Assembly: GCA_023138975.1 (NCBI GenBank)
Contig: JAGLON010000013.1
Span: 1-64,000 of the forward strand
Direction of reading: 5' to 3'
Length of the DNA stretch: 64,000 nucleotides
DNA from: Candidatus Zixiibacteriota bacterium
GTDB taxonomy: Bacteria; Zixibacteria; MSB-5A5; GN15; JAAZOE01
Shown: positions 56,391 to 64,000 of the stretch, one piece after another
Layout: the number at the start of each line of letters is the position of its first letter
Position numbering within the stretch: the first letter of the stretch is position 1
Made by a program: the position numbers and the translations under genes
Notes under the pieces: model-generated
Told to the model about the DNA's origin: nothing
The model's database searches: none
The model's input: the letters and a program-made list of their open reading frames with translations, nothing else

Positions 56391-57911
56391 ATGAAGTACA
56401 CGTTTGCGCTTATTTTCGGCCTGCTGCTTCTGGTCCAGTTTGCGGTTGCCGAGGGTGAAATTAAACTCGATGTAAAAGAAAAAATTCTTTCAAACGGTAT
56501 GACTATTCTCGTAATCGAGAATGATATCGCTCCGGTATTCTCAACCTATATCCGGTTCAAGGTCGGCTCAGCCGATGAGCATCTTGGAATCACAGGCGTG
56601 TCTCATTTACTCGAACATCTGCTATTTAAGGGAACGAAGAGAATAGGCACTACAAATTTCGAGGCTGAAAAGCCATTAATGGCTAAAATTGACTCATTGG
56701 CCGCCGTCATGAGAGAAGAAAAAACTAAGCTTCAAAACTACCGTAAGGGCGGTTCCGAAGATAAAGTCTTAGCCTTACGCGAGGAAATCGCCGAGGTTCA
56801 GGCCGAACAGGCTCAGTATATAATCAAAGACGAGCTCTGGGAAACATACCTGAAAAACGGCGGCTCCGGTTTGAATGCATCCACTGGTAACGACGGTACT
56901 CAATACTACGTATCGCTCCCGGCCAATCGCCTGGAACTCTGGGCTTTCATGGAATCCGACCGCATCGGCAATCTGCAGTTACGAGAATTCTATTCCGAGC
57001 GAGATGTCGTCCGTGAAGAGCGTCGACTTCGCACTGAAACCCAAGCCCGGGGCCGTATGTACGAGGCTCTAAATGCTGCCGCTCACTGGGGTTCCCCATA
57101 TCAGTGGGGTGTCATCGGCTGGGGAACAGATATTGACAATATGTCGCGGATAGACGTTGAGGATTACTTCAAGACCTATTATCATCCCGGCAACACCATT
57201 GCCTGCGTCGTCGGCGATGTAAAAGCTGAGGAAGTCTTTAGCATCTGTGAAAAATATTTCGGGAAAATCCCGGCCGGACCAACACCTCCCCCGGTTTACA
57301 CCTTTGACGAACCGCAAACGGGCGAGCGCAGAGTCGATGTCGAATTCGATGCCAACCCGGTCGGAATCGCCGGATGGCACATGCCTCAGGTAACTCACCC
57401 GGATGTGGCCGCCCTGGACGTTATGTCGGATATTCTCAATCGAGGGCGTACCAGTCGTTTGTACAAGAACATAACCGAAAAGAAATTCGGTAGAGCTTCA
57501 GCATATATATCATTTTCCCGCTATCCGGATTTATTTACCTGTAGTGTGACACCGATGGGCGATTATACTGTCAAAGATGTCTTCGAAGCTGTCTATGTCG
57601 AAATCGATAAACTCAAAGAAGCTCCGGTTGAACAATGGGAAATCGATAAAGTTCGCAATCAGGCTGATGCCGATTTCGTCCGCTCGTTGGCTTCCAATGG
57701 CGGCATGGCCTATCGCATCGGAAATATGACCGCAATGGTCGGCGACTGGCATTATTTAATCGATTACCGCAATGAACTCAAAGCCGTAACCCCGGAAGAT
57801 ATCATGCGTGTAGCCAAACAGTATTTCACCAAGTCTAACCGTACGGTAGTGACAGTAGTGAAAAAGAAAAAAGCCGAACCGTCTGATAACTCTAACGGAC
57901 CTAACCTGTAA
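56391..57911 (+). CDS. M16 family zinc peptidase (catalytic subunit)
   Basis: This 506-residue exported protease has a signal peptide (MKYTFALIFGLLLLVQFAVA). The inverted zinc motif is HLLEH at residues 72-76 (GVSHLLEHLLFKGT), with the downstream YSERDVVREERRLRTE region carrying the third ligand Glu. A helical insert (about 95-155) separates the two, and the C-terminal half repeats the M16 fold (NPVGIAGWHMPQVTHPDVAALDVM). AAAGGAGG precedes the ATG. The next gene, 14 bp away, encodes a partner lacking the zinc motif, so the two probably form an active/inactive heterodimer in the periplasm. Confidence 0.92.
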   Translation: MKYTFALIFGLLLLVQFAVAEGEIKLDVKEKILSNGMTILVIENDIAPVFSTYIRFKVGSADEHLGITGVSHLLEHLLFKGTKRIGTTNFEAEKPLMAKIDSLAAVMREEKTKLQNYRKGGSEDKVLALREEIAEVQAEQAQYIIKDELWETYLKNGGSGLNASTGNDGTQYYVSLPANRLELWAFMESDRIGNLQLREFYSERDVVREERRLRTETQARGRMYEALNAAAHWGSPYQWGVIGWGTDIDNMSRIDVEDYFKTYYHPGNTIACVVGDVKAEEVFSICEKYFGKIPAGPTPPPVYTFDEPQTGERRVDVEFDANPVGIAGWHMPQVTHPDVAALDVMSDILNRGRTSRLYKNITEKKFGRASAYISFSRYPDLFTCSVTPMGDYTVKDVFEAVYVEIDKLKEAPVEQWEIDKVRNQADADFVRSLASNGGMAYRIGNMTAMVGDWHYLIDYRNELKAVTPEDIMRVAKQYFTKSNRTVVTVVKKKKAEPSDNSNGPNL

Positions 57912-57925
57912 AGGAGGAAATCAAG

Positions 57926-59374
57926 ATGAAAAAATTAATATTCGCTATTCTCCTTTTGGCTTTGGTCTGCACCTCGGTCAGCACCTTCGCCCAGCAGTCA
58001 GAAGGATCAAAAATAATCTCTGAGTTTAAGTATAAAGATATCAAATGGTCTGTCCCCCAGGTCGGTAAAGAGGTCAAACGAGAAGTCCTCGATAACGGCA
58101 TCATCCTGTATATGATGGAAGACCACAGTTTGCCGCTATTGAGTATGTCGGCCAAGATTCGTTGTGGTGAAGCTTACGAATCGACCGAAATGATGGCGGT
58201 GCCGGATTTCACCGGTTCCATCATGCGTTCCGGAGGAACTACCAACGTAACGGCTGATTCACTCAATGCTATATTGGAACTCGTCGGCGGCTCAGTCGAA
58301 ACCTGGATTGGTTCTGAAAACGGCGGCGCGCGTTTGAGTGTGCTGACTAAAGACACCGAATTAGGTGTACGACTTATGGCCGACGTTCTTCGCAATCCGG
58401 CTTTTCCCGAAGACAAAATCGATCTGATGAAATCGCAATACAAGAATCGTATCAAACGCCGTAACGACCGGCCAGCATCGATTCTCAGCCGTGAATTTTA
58501 TCATGTTATTTACGGCGATCATCCCGATGGCCGAATTCTGGAATGGGCCTACATCAAGGATATCTCACGGGATGATCTGGTTGCCTATCATGAAAAATAC
58601 TTCGCCCCGAACAATCTCATGATTGGAATAACCGGCGACTTCAAACCGAAAGAAATCAAGAAGCTCCTCAATCAGTACTTCGGTGATTGGAAACAGAAGG
58701 GAATTACTTTCCCGAAAATCCAAAAAGTGAAAAACGAACCAAAACCGGGCGTATATCAACTGCAAAAGGATATCAATCAGGCCAATATTAGGTTTGGTCA
58801 TCTTGGTATCACCCGCGATAACCCCGATCGCTTTGCGATTTCCATCATGAACTATATCCTCGGCGGTGGATCGTTTACATCCCGCATGACGACCAAAGTG
58901 CGCTCCGATGAAGGACTCGCTTATTCGGTACGCTCCTCGTTCAATACCGGAAGCCGGGATTTGGGCACGTTTAACGCCTCGACTCAAACCAAATCATCGA
59001 CGGCCTACAAGGCGCTCCGACTGATGATGGATGAAGTTGAGCGGATTCGCAAGGCTCCCGTTGAAGATGAAGAACTTGATGGAGCAAAAGACAGCTATAT
59101 CAATCGGTATGTGTTCGGATTTACATCCGCCGGTCAAATTGTTGGCCGTTTGATGGGTCTTGAGTTTAACGATCGTCCTCGCGATTTACTCCAGAAGTAT
59201 CTGGACAATATCCACGCCGTAACCAAAGAAGATGTTTTGCGAGTTGCTAAAAAATATCTAACCCCGGAAAACTTGACAATTATGGTAGTCGGCAATGCTG
59301 ATAATTTCGATAAACCGTTCGATGAGTTTGGTGCGATCACACATATAGAAATCACCGACCCGGTTTTGGAATAG
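57926..59374 (+). CDS. M16 family peptidase-like protein (non-catalytic partner)
   Basis: This 482-residue exported protein has a signal peptide (MKKLIFAILLLALVCTSVSTFA) and both M16-type halves. Where HxxEH should stand it has VPDFTGSIMRSGGTTN, so it lacks the zinc site. The arginine/tyrosine-type substrate-binding region of the C-terminal half is present (SFTSRMTTKVRSDEGLAYSVRSSF), as in inactive M16B partners. AAAGGAGG precedes the ATG. It follows the catalytic subunit by 14 bp and ends before a strong terminator. Its role as the substrate-binding partner is inferred. Confidence 0.92.
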   Translation: MKKLIFAILLLALVCTSVSTFAQQSEGSKIISEFKYKDIKWSVPQVGKEVKREVLDNGIILYMMEDHSLPLLSMSAKIRCGEAYESTEMMAVPDFTGSIMRSGGTTNVTADSLNAILELVGGSVETWIGSENGGARLSVLTKDTELGVRLMADVLRNPAFPEDKIDLMKSQYKNRIKRRNDRPASILSREFYHVIYGDHPDGRILEWAYIKDISRDDLVAYHEKYFAPNNLMIGITGDFKPKEIKKLLNQYFGDWKQKGITFPKIQKVKNEPKPGVYQLQKDINQANIRFGHLGITRDNPDRFAISIMNYILGGGSFTSRMTTKVRSDEGLAYSVRSSFNTGSRDLGTFNASTQTKSSTAYKALRLMMDEVERIRKAPVEDEELDGAKDSYINRYVFGFTSAGQIVGRLMGLEFNDRPRDLLQKYLDNIHAVTKEDVLRVAKKYLTPENLTIMVVGNADNFDKPFDEFGAITHIEITDPVLE

Positions 59375-59412
59375 TGGCGTAGTTTTGGCATCATAAGTTA
59401 TTGATATTTCAT

Positions 59413-59443
59413 AAGGGAACGGGTAAAACCGTTCCCTTTTTTT
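59413..59443 (+). terminator. Intrinsic terminator of the M16 operon
   Basis: AAGGGAACGG (59413-59422) and CCGTTCCCTT (59429-59438) form a perfect 10-bp stem with a 6-nt loop, followed by seven T residues. Confidence 0.95.
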
Positions 59444-59461
59444 GTATAGGCCAACCAACCA

Positions 59462-59572
59462 CGTCATTGCGAACACCGACGAAGTCGGTGTGTGGCAATC
59501 TGTCGATAGCCTTAACAGATCGCCACGTCGCCCTGCAGAGCAGGACTATCGCTAAAGCTCCTCGCGATGACG
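59462..59572. repeat. 111-bp fold-back intergenic element (CGTCATTGCGA type)
   Basis: The element begins CGTCATTGCGA (59462-59472) and ends TCGCGATGACG (59562-59572), an inverted pair matching at 10 of 11 positions. Inside it ACACCGAC/GTCGGTGT forms a perfect 8-bp hairpin with a GAA loop, and GTGGCAATCTGT pairs with ACAGATCGCCAC with one mismatch. Similar CGTCATTGCGA fold-back repeats are widespread between genes in many bacterial phyla. No coding capacity is visible. Confidence 0.82.
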
Positions 59573-59615
59573 ATAAGTGGTATGGTCAATTGCAATAAAT
59601 TGGTTCACTCCTCCA

Positions 59616-59660
59616 GACGAGTACATCGCATTTTCTATTTGAAAATGCGATGTACTCGTC
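59616..59660. repeat. Perfect 20-bp hairpin
   Basis: The arms at 59616-59635 and 59641-59660 are perfect reverse complements of 20 bp, with a 5-nt loop TATTT. The right arm starts a repeat whose degenerate copy (GTACTCGTC and following sequence) recurs 72 bp downstream at 59724-59756. No T-run follows, and it lies well past the M16 terminator. Confidence 0.85.
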
Positions 59661-59756
59661 GAAGGCGGGTGAAATCATTTTCCAATGAAAAACGCGAAGT
59701 GCTCATCAGAGATGGGTGCCATGGTACTCGTCACAGACCCGTGAAGCCATTTTTCC
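59652..59756 (+). repeat. Two degenerate direct repeats, 72-bp offset
   Basis: The stretch from GTACTCGTC at 59652-59660 to ATTTTCCA at about 59683 is repeated in diverged form from 59724-59732 to about 59756 (GTACTCGTC, GTGAA, CATTTTTCCA). A related half copy (GCGAAGTGCTCATC) lies between them. The region is non-coding. Confidence 0.6.
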
Positions 59757-59760
59757 AGAA

Positions 59761-59807
59761 GTAGGTCAGGAGCCCTGCGCTCCTGACATTCGCGCGAGGC
59801 GCGATAA
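59761..59807 (+). repeat. 47-bp two-hairpin repeat, copy A
   Basis: Starts GTAGGTCAGGAGC and ends GAGGCGCGATAA. Stem 1 is GTCAGGAGC/GCTCCTGAC. Stem 2 is TCGCGC/GCGCGA with loop GAG. An inverted copy lies at 60913-60959, identical at 41 of 47 positions, with compensatory changes in stem 1. Confidence 0.88.
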
Positions 59808-59823
59808 AGGCATTAATAAGGCA

Positions 59824-59882
59824 TGAGATTGCGACGTCACTCGCCCCCCGCCAAGCGGCGGACTCGCTCCTCGCAAAGACAC
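59824..59882. repeat. Degenerate copy of the CGTCATTGCGA-type element
   Basis: GAGATTGCGACGTCACTCG at the left and CTCGCTCCTCGCAAAGAC at the right match the ends of common CGTCATTGCGA-type elements in diverged form, with a short palindrome (CCGCC/GGCGG) between. It underlies an apparent N-terminal extension of the methyltransferase frame, which is therefore unlikely to be translated. Confidence 0.55.
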
Positions 59883-60020
59883 CGAGACAAGCAAAGTTCA
59901 CAGCCTGAACGGCTTATAATAAAAAAGTCGAAAGTGCCTTACAATACCCCCCAATTGAAAAAGTATGTGCTTCTCGTACCGTTTTGGCTATATTCTCAGA
60001 TATTGAAAAGGATTGTGACT

Positions 60021-60845
60021 ATGAGTGAAGACAATAAGAAAATTGTTCATGCCGATAGTGTCGGGAAAACCTTTACTATGCCCGAAATTTACGATATCGC
60101 CTTTGATTTTCGCGATGTCGGAAAAGAGGTAGATTTTCTACTTCAGATGGCTCTCATGCATTCCGGGAAATCGGTTGCATCTGCCATGGAACTCGCCTGT
60201 GGTCCGGCTTATCACACTCGTGAGTTGGCCCGTCGAAGTTTGATTTCCGATGGACTTGATCTTGAACCCAAGATGGTGTCCTACACACGGGGACTAATCG
60301 AGAAAGAATGTTCCAGTGCCCGCATCTTTGAGGGTGATATGAGAAGTTTTGTACCCGAGCAGAAGTATGACTTAGTTTATTGCCTGATGGCCTCGTTTGC
60401 CCACTTACAAACCAACGATGATATTGTTGAGCATTTTAACTGCGCCGCCGATATGCTGACCGATGGTGGAATCTATGTTATCTCCACCGCTCACCCCCGG
60501 GACTTTTATGGCGATGAGGATCCTTCCGCCGAAACCAATTGGGAAATGACCCGGGGCGATATTACGGTAAAAACCTCATGGGGTGGGCTTGAGCAGAAAT
60601 TCGACCCGTTAACCGAAATTGACGATCTTTTAGTATCATATGAAGTTACAACACCGACCGAAACAACGAGATATGAATTCCCTGACCGGTATCGGCGTTG
60701 CTCGTATCAGTTATTTGATGCCTTGGTGAAGCTGTCCGGGCGGTTTGAGATTGTTGACATGTACGGCGATTTCAATACAAATATAAGCTTATCCAATGAT
60801 CGCGCCTGCTGGCGTTTTATTCCGATATTGCGGAAGATAAAGTAG
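60021..60845 (+). CDS. Class I SAM-dependent methyltransferase
   Basis: This 274-residue cytoplasmic enzyme has SAM motif I in AMELACGPAYHTRELARR (about 48-65) and an acidic motif II in SDGLDLEPKMVSYTRG. YDLVYCLMASFAHL is motif IV and MLTDGGIYVISTAHP is motif V/VI. It resembles small-molecule methyltransferases. The substrate is unknown. I chose the ATG at 60021, preceded by AAAAGGA. The open frame extends upstream to 59823 but crosses a repeat and has no conserved sequence. It stands alone between two blocks of intergenic repeats, unlike the compact operons around it, so gain by transfer or local rearrangement is possible. Confidence 0.88.
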   Translation: MSEDNKKIVHADSVGKTFTMPEIYDIAFDFRDVGKEVDFLLQMALMHSGKSVASAMELACGPAYHTRELARRSLISDGLDLEPKMVSYTRGLIEKECSSARIFEGDMRSFVPEQKYDLVYCLMASFAHLQTNDDIVEHFNCAADMLTDGGIYVISTAHPRDFYGDEDPSAETNWEMTRGDITVKTSWGGLEQKFDPLTEIDDLLVSYEVTTPTETTRYEFPDRYRRCSYQLFDALVKLSGRFEIVDMYGDFNTNISLSNDRACWRFIPILRKIK

Positions 60846-60912
60846 AGCGAATGTCTGTAGCACAGGGCCATGGTCGCCCACATAATTTATGCTCAAAAAA
60901 TAGGATACATTC

Positions 60913-60959
60913 TTATCGCGCTTCGCGCGAATGTCAAGATCGCGGGGATCTTGACCTAC
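60913..60959 (-). repeat. 47-bp two-hairpin repeat, copy B (inverted)
   Basis: On the minus strand it starts GTAGGTCAAGATC and ends GAAGCGCGATAA. Stem 1 is GTCAAGATC/GATCTTGAC, where two base pairs differ from copy A and both partners have changed. A partial third copy (GTAGGTCAGGAGC) lies at 61003-61015 on the minus strand, next to a small CCCAC/GTGGG hairpin at 60988-61000. Confidence 0.88.
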
Positions 60960-61060
60960 GGGGTTTTCAAGAGAGCAGGCTATAGTGCCCACGCAGTGGG
61001 TAGCTCCTGACCTACGGTCTGTGGGTAGGATTTGACCGACGGCTCTTCTCAGACATTGGC

Positions 61061-62044
61061 TTACAATAAAAAACGGTCGTCGAGGGCTCGTTTGACGGCT
61101 TTGATATCGTCTGGTAGATCGGATGAGACAGATATGATTTCCCCTGAAACAGGATGAGTAAACTCGATTGATTTGGCATGCAGAGCCTGACGGTCGATGA
61201 GTCTTAATAAACTCTCTCCGGCTCGTCTTACCATCGGGTCGATGCCTTTCAGCCATTTTTTTCGGCCGCCGTATTCGTCGTCTCCAAAGACCGCACGATT
61301 GATATGAGTCAGGTGAACACGAATCTGGTGTGTGCGTCCGGTTTCGAGCTTTATTTCCGCATAATCATTCATGCGGTAGCGACTCAGGACTTTGTAATGA
61401 GTGATGGCTTCGCGCGACTTGACATTTGTCACCGCCATTTTCTTGCGGTCCTTCATCGACCGTCCAATCGGCTGGTCAATCGTACCGGACTCTTCTGGCA
61501 GGTTGCCGCATACGATAGCGTGATAAATTTTTATTACCGTACGTTCGGAAAACTGTTTTTGCAGATTGCGGGCAACAACATCATTTTTGGCGATAACGAT
61601 CAGTCCGGTGGTGTCCTTATCAAGTCGATGGACAATACCCGGGCGGGTTTCATCGCCGGTATCAATATTTCCAAAGTGATATAAAACGGCGTTGGCCAGA
61701 GTATGGTTAGGATTTCCCGGCGCAGGATGAACAATCAATCCGGCCGGCTTATTAATAACCGCCAAAGACTCATCTTCATAGCAAATATCAAGAGGGATAT
61801 TCTCTGGTGTCAAATCCGGCAATACCGGTGGAGGAATTGATAAGTTTATCGTCTCCCCGCCTCTGATTTTATATTTCTTAGACACCGTTTTTCCGTCAAC
61901 CTGTACATTGCCATCGGCAATTATAGTCTGAACGAAAGTACGGGAAATATCCAGATCGGGAATCCCGGTCAAGTATTTATCAAGCCGAATTACTTCTTCC
62001 AATTCGGGCACCAGATATGTTTTATCATCATTAGGTTTATTCAT
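61061..62044 (-). CDS. RluD-like 23S rRNA pseudouridine synthase
   Basis: This 327-residue RluA-family enzyme isomerises uridine to pseudouridine in RNA. An N-terminal S4 RNA-binding domain (IRLDKYLTGIPDLDISRTFVQTIIADGNVQVDG, shown in part) precedes the catalytic domain. The signature is GIVHRLDKDTTGLIVIAKN, with the catalytic Asp, and RTHQIRVHLTHINRAVFGDDEYGG is conserved further on. S4 domain plus size fit the RluD subgroup, which modifies helix 69 of 23S rRNA. RluC cannot be fully excluded. Confidence 0.92.
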   Translation of the reverse strand: MNKPNDDKTYLVPELEEVIRLDKYLTGIPDLDISRTFVQTIIADGNVQVDGKTVSKKYKIRGGETINLSIPPPVLPDLTPENIPLDICYEDESLAVINKPAGLIVHPAPGNPNHTLANAVLYHFGNIDTGDETRPGIVHRLDKDTTGLIVIAKNDVVARNLQKQFSERTVIKIYHAIVCGNLPEESGTIDQPIGRSMKDRKKMAVTNVKSREAITHYKVLSRYRMNDYAEIKLETGRTHQIRVHLTHINRAVFGDDEYGGRKKWLKGIDPMVRRAGESLLRLIDRQALHAKSIEFTHPVSGEIISVSSDLPDDIKAVKRALDDRFLL

Positions 62045-62093
62045 GTCAGTGCAAAGTAGGCAGAATGGTTAGTTAACACAAGCTGAAAGCATA

Positions 62094-62888
62094 TCAAGAC
62101 AGCTTATTGAAGATAGCTTTTGACAGGTCGATAAAGGTCTGAAGCTCCAGTTGTTCACCACGAATCTTGGGATTACCGGTAACTTCGCCAATTATCTCCT
62201 GTATTTCATCTTTAGGAATCGGATAGGCCGAGTTGAGGTTATTAGTCAGATTTTTTCGTTTTCCGGCGAAACAGAACCGGACAAACTTCTCGAACCGATT
62301 CATATTATCGATATCATAGTTTCTGGAATGGCGTATGAATTTTACTACGACAGAATCAACTTTGGGCGGAGGCGTAAACGATTCCGGAGGAACATCGCAG
62401 ACCACGGAGCTGTCATAATAAAGAGAGGTCAAGACTGAAATCGTCGAGTATGATTTTCTTCCGGGTGGTGATGTGACCCGCTGGCCGACTTCTTTCTGCA
62501 TCATAAAGACCGCTCGATCAATCGACTCGTGATAAGACAAAAGCCAGTCCATAATCGGCGTCGTGATATTATAGGGAAGATTACCTACCACCGCGAAATT
62601 ATCTAATCCTAATTTTTTAGGATCAATGGCTAAAATATCAGCTTCGAGAACGGTAAAATTATCCCGGGCAGCAAACTCCCGTGCCAATCTTGGAGCCAGT
62701 CTTCGGTCAAGTTCAATCGCGAAAATGTTTGCTTCGGAATTTACCAGCGGAATGGTAAGGACACCTTCACCGGGACCGATTTCCATAATCGTTTCGCCCT
62801 TTTCAGGCGCGACAGCCGAAATAATTTCGGACACGATTATCGGATCGGAAAGGAAATGCTGGCCGAGTGATTTCTTAGCCCGTACCAT
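62094..62888 (-). CDS. rsmA: 16S rRNA dimethyladenosine transferase RsmA (KsgA)
   Basis: RsmA (264 residues) dimethylates two adjacent adenines near the 3' end of 16S rRNA. The N-terminus KKSLGQHFLSDPII is diagnostic. SAM motif I is IMEIGPGEGVLTIPL and the catalytic motif is VVGNLPYNITTPIMDW. VMMQKEVGQRVTSPPGRKSYS and VPPESFTPPPKVDSVVVKF follow. It abuts tatD upstream, sharing 1 nt, and is followed by the RluD-like gene after 49 bp. The tatD-rsmA order after metG is common in bacteria. Confidence 0.97.
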   Translation of the reverse strand: MVRAKKSLGQHFLSDPIIVSEIISAVAPEKGETIMEIGPGEGVLTIPLVNSEANIFAIELDRRLAPRLAREFAARDNFTVLEADILAIDPKKLGLDNFAVVGNLPYNITTPIMDWLLSYHESIDRAVFMMQKEVGQRVTSPPGRKSYSTISVLTSLYYDSSVVCDVPPESFTPPPKVDSVVVKFIRHSRNYDIDNMNRFEKFVRFCFAGKRKNLTNNLNSAYPIPKDEIQEIIGEVTGNPKIRGEQLELQTFIDLSKAIFNKLS

Positions 62889-63658
62889 TAGCCGAATGTC
62901 TCAACTAAACGAAATAGTTTTTCGGCATTGCGAGTCGTTAGCTTATCGATTTCGGCTACTTCCATTTCCCGCAATTGAGCCAGTTTCTCGGCAACAAAAC
63001 GGACGTAGGCCGGACAATTGCGTTTGCCTCGATGAGGTACCGGAGTCAAGTAAGGACAGTCAGTTTCGATAAGAATCCATTCGAGCGGAATATCCCGTCC
63101 AATATCAGCCATTTTTGAGTTCTTATAGGTCATAACACCATTAACAGAAACGTGAAAACCCATGTTATTCATCTGTTCAGCTTCTTTAACCGTCCCGGGG
63201 AAACAATGAAAAACACCACTAAGCCGACCGACATAATCGGCAATAATGTGCAAGGCATCTTCCATCGCTTCACGGACATGAATAACAATCGGCAGATCAA
63301 GTTCGACAGCCAGATCAAGTTGCTTAATAAACGCTTTTTTCTGAATATCCCGGGGCGATAAGTCCCGATAATAATCAAGACCGATTTCGCCAATACCGAC
63401 CACTTTTTTATTTCCCGTCATAGTAGTCATTTCAGACAGGAAATCATCGGTTAGCGTTTTGGCATCATGCGGGTGGACTCCAACCGTACAGAATATATTT
63501 TCATATTCGTTAGCAAGTCTAAAGGCTCTCCGGGACGAGGGAATATCAGCCCCGATGTTAATCAGGCGATCAACGCCAAACTCCGCCGCCTGTCCAATAA
63601 CCTCTTCGCGGTCTCGATCGAAGTCTTTAAAATCTATGTGACAATGGGTATCTATCAT
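62888..63658 (-). CDS. tatD: TatD family metal-dependent deoxyribonuclease
   Basis: This 256-residue TIM-barrel hydrolase starts MIDTHCHIDFKDFDRDREEV with the HxH metal motif. GVHPHDAKTLTDDF, GEIGLDYYRD, PIVIHVREAMEDAL and WILIETDCPYLTPVPHRGKRN supply the other metal and family motifs. TatD proteins are 3'-5' nucleases involved in DNA repair and turnover. The YabD/YcfH subgroup fits equally well. It lies 14 bp after metG and shares 1 nt with rsmA. Confidence 0.95.
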   Translation of the reverse strand: MIDTHCHIDFKDFDRDREEVIGQAAEFGVDRLINIGADIPSSRRAFRLANEYENIFCTVGVHPHDAKTLTDDFLSEMTTMTGNKKVVGIGEIGLDYYRDLSPRDIQKKAFIKQLDLAVELDLPIVIHVREAMEDALHIIADYVGRLSGVFHCFPGTVKEAEQMNNMGFHVSVNGVMTYKNSKMADIGRDIPLEWILIETDCPYLTPVPHRGKRNCPAYVRFVAEKLAQLREMEVAEIDKLTTRNAEKLFRLVETFG

Positions 63659-63672
63659 ATATATGCTACTAC

Positions 63673-64000
63673 TTATCCTACCGAGGCACCCGGGGCAATA
63701 TCACCGTCAACGGTTACAAGCTTAAGCTGACCTTTTACTTTGGCGGCTAATAGCATACCGTTTGATTCGACTCCCCGAATTTTGGCCGGTTTCAAGTTGG
63801 CTACGACAATTATTTTTTTGCCGACAAGTTCATCGGGTTGATAAAACTCGGCGACACCAGCAATAATTTGGCGCTTATCTTTCCCGATATCAATTTGGAG
63901 CTTCAACAGTTTATCGGCTTTTTCAACTTTTTCGGCTTGAAGAACTTCAGCTACCCGTAATTCCACTTTACCGACATCATCAATAGTAATAAGGCCGGTT
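63673..64000 (-). CDS. metG: Methionyl-tRNA synthetase, C-terminal tRNA-binding domain (partial)
   Basis: The frame is open to the edge of the window, so the 5' part is missing. The visible 108 residues (TGLITIDDVGKVELRVAEVL to GDIAPGASVG) are the EMAP II/OB-fold tRNA-binding domain found at the C-terminus of many dimeric MetG proteins. KIIVVANLKPAKIRGVESNGMLLAA is its core signature. An internal GTG near 63966 could be misread as a short free-standing gene, but the codons upstream keep the family pattern (ITIDDVGKVELRV). tatD and rsmA follow, a common arrangement with metG. A free tRNA-binding protein cannot be ruled out without the upstream sequence. Confidence 0.88.
   Translation of the reverse strand, partial: TGLITIDDVGKVELRVAEVLQAEKVEKADKLLKLQIDIGKDKRQIIAGVAEFYQPDELVGKKIIVVANLKPAKIRGVESNGMLLAAKVKGQLKLVTVDGDIAPGASVG

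Noticed and set aside
59823..60020. N-terminal extension of the methyltransferase
   Set aside because: This part crosses a degenerate intergenic repeat, reads as Arg-rich low-complexity sequence, and a ribosome site precedes the ATG at 60021.
62626..63072. 148-codon plus-strand frame opposite rsmA and tatD
   Set aside because: It is antisense to two well-supported genes and has no conserved motif.
1..64000. CRISPR array or cas genes
   Set aside because: No regularly spaced identical short repeats and no Cas-like protein were seen. The repeats at 59.4-61.0 kb are fold-backs, not spacer arrays.

Overview
The window looks like a chromosomal segment of an uncultured, Gram-negative-type (diderm) bacterium of the FCB superphylum, most like Zixibacteria or a neighbouring candidate phylum. 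The evidence: LpxH and apolipoprotein N-acyltransferase imply an outer membrane. Two surface proteins end in FlgD-like/type IX-type C-terminal sorting modules. Two others end in dockerin-like calcium repeats of the kind common in Zixibacteria. MurE carries the DNPR motif of meso-diaminopimelate peptidoglycan. The phylum is an inference from these family traits, not from a marker-gene tree.

Layout. (1) 1-13,233 is an accessory region, visibly AT-richer than the rest. It holds a very large secreted RHS/YD-repeat polymorphic toxin (838-8607, minus) with a C-terminal restriction-endonuclease-like domain, followed 9 bp later by its probable immunity gene. It also holds an orphan gene (9177-10007), a hairpin-rich stretch, and an integrated element made of an HUH rolling-circle Rep protein, a small HTH protein and a large serine recombinase. 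The recombinase stop codon lies inside the 3' end of a tRNA-Ser(UGA) gene, so that tRNA is the likely attachment site. (2) 13,339-26,512 is mixed housekeeping and surface genes: a lipoprotein, an AI-2E-family permease, an MFS transporter, a SprT-like protein, a haem-binding DUF3365-type lipoprotein, purL, lpxH, and a tandem pair of propeller-dockerin proteins. (3) 26,719-42,933 (minus) is a compact division and cell-wall (dcw) cluster in the order mraZ-rsmH-ftsL-ftsI-murE-murF-mraY-murD-ftsW-murG-murC-ftsQ-ftsA-ftsZ. A predicted promoter and four TGGG boxes at an exact 10-bp period precede mraZ, the arrangement expected for MraZ autorepression. murB and ddl are absent. (4) 43,344-45,683 is a gingipain-like C25 peptidase. 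(5) 45,676-56,169 (minus) is a likely long operon: purM-gpmI-lnt-surface propeller-FemAB-like-three glycosyltransferases. (6) 56,391-59,374 is an M16 peptidase pair, one with and one without the zinc motif. (7) 59,375-61,060 is a cluster of fold-back repeats around a methyltransferase gene, including two inverted copies of a 47-bp two-hairpin element with compensatory base changes. (8) 61,061-64,000 (minus) holds an RluD-like pseudouridine synthase, rsmA, tatD and the 3' end of metG.

How the genes work together: the dcw block builds and divides the cell wall. LpxH, Lnt and the glycosyltransferase genes serve the outer membrane and surface polysaccharide. The propeller, C25 and M16 proteins are probably exported surface or periplasmic factors. 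The RHS toxin/immunity pair and the Rep-recombinase element are the accessory systems most worth following up.
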